From Bacteroidota bacterium (GTDB lineage: Bacteria; Bacteroidota; Bacteroidia; Flavobacteriales; Flavobacteriaceae): a DNA stretch of 6,970 bases. The notes beneath the pieces were generated by a model. That model was not told the DNA's origin and searched no databases. It saw nothing but the letters and a program-made list of their open reading frames with translations. Positions within the stretch are counted from its first letter, which is position 1. Each line of letters starts with the position of its first letter. Below are positions 5,773-6,970 of the stretch, one piece after another. The stretch spans positions 1 through 6,970 of the forward strand of contig JAEWCF010000065.1 in the NCBI GenBank assembly GCA_023390775.1, in the 5' to 3' direction. The translations under genes and the position numbers were made by a program.

Positions 5773-6272
5773 TGACCGACACCACCGTCCATATCGACCC
5801 GAAACTCGCCGCGATACTGGAATCGGTCTCCGATCCCGAGATCCCGGTGCTTTCGATCATGGATATGGGTGTCGTCCGCAGGGCGATATTCGAAGGCGAT
5901 AAAGCCGAGATCGAGATCACACCCACCTACAGCGGTTGCCCGGCGATGGACGTGATCGGCGACGATATCAAATCGGCACTGAAAAAGGAGGGTATCGAGG
6001 CGACGGTCAAACTGGTGCTGGCGCCTGCCTGGACCACCGATTGGATCACGCCCCGCGGACGGCAAGCCCTCGAAAAATACGGTATCGCCGCACCGCTCGA
6101 GGCCGATTCCGATAAGGATGCACTCCTCGGCAACAAAAAAGTCGTGAAATGCCCGCAGTGCGGATCGTTCAACACCAAGATGGTGAGCCAATTCGGGTCA
6201 ACGGCGTGCAAGGCATTTTTCCAGTGCGAGGATTGTTTGGAGCCGTTTGATTATTTCAAATGTTTAAAGTAG
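5772..6272 (+). CDS. paaD: PaaD, MIP18/DUF59-type Fe-S maturation factor of the paa pathway
   Basis: Accessory protein of the phenylacetyl-CoA epoxidase, not itself a stable subunit. MIP18/SufT-type proteins act in iron-sulfur cluster assembly, and PaaE is the likely client because it carries the [2Fe-2S] centre. It has 166 residues. The DUF59 domain covers about 10-90, with SDPEIPVLSIMDMG at 20-33 and the conserved cysteine C56 in the TYSGCPAMD motif. A C-terminal zinc-ribbon-like segment follows, with C127-X2-C130 and C152-X2-C155 plus C146 and C164, as in E. coli PaaD. It overlaps the paaC stop by one base, the only paa junction here without a repeat-filled gap. Confidence 0.95.
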   Translation: MTDTTVHIDPKLAAILESVSDPEIPVLSIMDMGVVRRAIFEGDKAEIEITPTYSGCPAMDVIGDDIKSALKKEGIEATVKLVLAPAWTTDWITPRGRQALEKYGIAAPLEADSDKDALLGNKKVVKCPQCGSFNTKMVSQFGSTACKAFFQCEDCLEPFDYFKCLK

Positions 6273-6275
6273 GGG

Positions 6276-6303
6276 TCAGCTGTCAGCTATCAGCTGTCAG
6301 TTG
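6276..6303. repeat. TCAGCTG heptad tandem array after paaD
   Basis: Four consecutive 7-nt units read TCAGCTG, TCAGCTA, TCAGCTG, TCAGTTG, beginning 3 nt after the paaD stop codon. The array is the left arm of an inverted pair with 6375-6402. The outermost units (6276-6282 with 6396-6402) pair perfectly, and the arms pair at 22 of 28 positions in register across a loop of 71 nt. Confidence 0.88.
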
Positions 6304-6374
6304 ATGCCAGGAAAATTTGAAGTTCAGAAATCCAAACATGATAGAGAGAAAAAGAAGTTAATGTTACGATAATC

Positions 6375-6407
6375 AAGCTGAAGGCTGAAGGCTGACAGCT
6401 GAAAGCT
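6375..6407. repeat. AGCTGAA/GGCTGAA heptad tandem array upstream of paaG
   Basis: Consecutive 7-nt units from 6376 read AGCTGAA, GGCTGAA, GGCTGAC, AGCTGAA, then partial AGCT. This is the right arm of the inverted pair with 6276-6303. It ends about 16-20 nt before the crotonase start codon. The 71-nt spacer between arms (6304-6374) is purine- and A-rich and holds no gene or recognisable promoter. Confidence 0.85.
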
Positions 6408-6422
6408 CTGAAGAAATATAAT

Positions 6423-6970
6423 ATGAGTTCGATACTAACCAGTATACAAGACAACATCGCGACCATAACATTGAACCGTCCCGATGTGTTCAACAGTTTC
6501 AACCGCGAGATGGCCTTGGCGATGCAGGAAGCCCTCGACGACTGCGCCAAGGACGACGGCGTGCGCGCGATCGTGATCACAGGTTCGGGGAAGGCGTTTT
6601 GTGCCGGGCAGGACCTGAAGGAAGTCACCTCGCCCGACATCAACCCCGGTTTCCGAAAGATACTCGAGGAACACTACAACCCCATCATTGAGCGCATCCG
6701 CACGATCGACAAGCCGGTTTTGGCCGCGGTGAACGGCGTGGCTGCGGGTGCGGGCGCAAACATCGCTTTGGCATGCGACATCGTCGTGGCTTCGGAAAGC
6801 GCGTCGTTCATCCAGGCGTTCAGCAAGATCGGTTTGGTGCCCGACAGCGCCGGAACTTTCTTTTTGCCGAGGCTCATCGGTTTGCAGAAGGCATCGGCAC
6901 TCATGATGCTCGGCGACAAGGTGTCGGCACAGGAAGCCTACAACATGGGGATGATCTACAAGTTCTACCC
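6423..6970 (+). CDS. paaG: Crotonase-family enzyme, probable PaaG (ring-1,2-epoxyphenylacetyl-CoA isomerase), 3' truncated by the window edge
   Basis: The enoyl-CoA hydratase/isomerase fold is open to the right edge (182 codons plus 2 nt). PaaG converts the ring-1,2-epoxide made by PaaABCE into oxepin-CoA. Visible family features are LNRPDVFNSFN near the N-terminus, CAGQDL at 60-65 (first oxyanion-hole segment), a YNP motif at 85-87, NGVAAGAGANIAL at 104-116 (second oxyanion-hole segment), and FSKIGLVPDSAGTFFLPR, whose D141 corresponds to the catalytic Asp of PaaG-type isomerases. The CAGQDL, AAGAGA and FSKIGLVPD blocks resemble PaaG more than PaaF-type hydratases, which usually carry a catalytic Glu pair. 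The usual PDxGGT is PDSAGT here. The ATG at 6423 follows an A-rich leader with only a weak purine run. A generic enoyl-CoA hydratase remains possible because the C-terminus is missing. Confidence 0.82.
   Translation, partial: MSSILTSIQDNIATITLNRPDVFNSFNREMALAMQEALDDCAKDDGVRAIVITGSGKAFCAGQDLKEVTSPDINPGFRKILEEHYNPIIERIRTIDKPVLAAVNGVAAGAGANIALACDIVVASESASFIQAFSKIGLVPDSAGTFFLPRLIGLQKASALMMLGDKVSAQEAYNMGMIYKFY

Noticed and set aside
3501..6410. CRISPR array
   Set aside because: The repeats are 7 nt long and directly abutting, with no spacers of uniform length and no cas genes.

Overview
The window looks like a chromosomal segment of a Bacteroidota bacterium (Chitinophagales/Cytophagales-like by feel; the genus cannot be read from the sequence). 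The reasons are a TPR-type histidine kinase of the HisKA_3 class with the DLHDNIGAQL block common in that phylum, a perfect TAnnTTTG-type -7 promoter element, very weak Shine-Dalgarno signals, and an aerobic phenylacetate (paa) operon that begins with paaE and not paaA. All seven complete genes and both edge-truncated genes are on the + strand.

Region 1 (1-2301) is a tightly packed regulatory unit. It holds the 3' part of a membrane histidine kinase, a NarL/LuxR-type response regulator overlapping it by 23 nt, and a TetR-family repressor overlapping the response regulator by 4 nt (ATGA). Region 2 (2302-2432) is a control region. It has an 18-bp operator-like palindrome just downstream of a Bacteroidota -7 box and just upstream of paaE, and a separate 9-bp perfect inverted repeat that starts at the tetR stop codon.

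Region 3 (2433-6970) is the paa operon: paaE (reductase), paaA (di-iron catalytic subunit), paaB, paaC, paaD (Fe-S maturation factor), then a crotonase most like PaaG that runs off the right edge. Together PaaABCE epoxidise phenylacetyl-CoA, PaaD supports Fe-S assembly, and PaaG isomerises the epoxide to the oxepin-CoA. The TetR protein is probably a PaaR-like repressor released by phenylacetyl-CoA. Whether the two-component system also feeds into the pathway is unknown.

The most unusual feature is in the gaps. Every non-overlapping junction inside the paa operon (paaE-paaA, paaA-paaB, paaB-paaC, paaD-paaG) contains tandem repeats with an exact 7-nt period, and the unit sequence differs from gap to gap. 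In three gaps a downstream array is an imperfect inverted copy of the upstream array, so the gap could fold as a long heptad-built hairpin. The arrays begin at or inside the preceding stop codon and end within 1-20 nt of the next start codon. In paaA the array has become part of the coding sequence. The paaC-paaD junction, which overlaps by 1 nt, has none. No gap exceeds 150 bp, so no long stretch is left unexplained.
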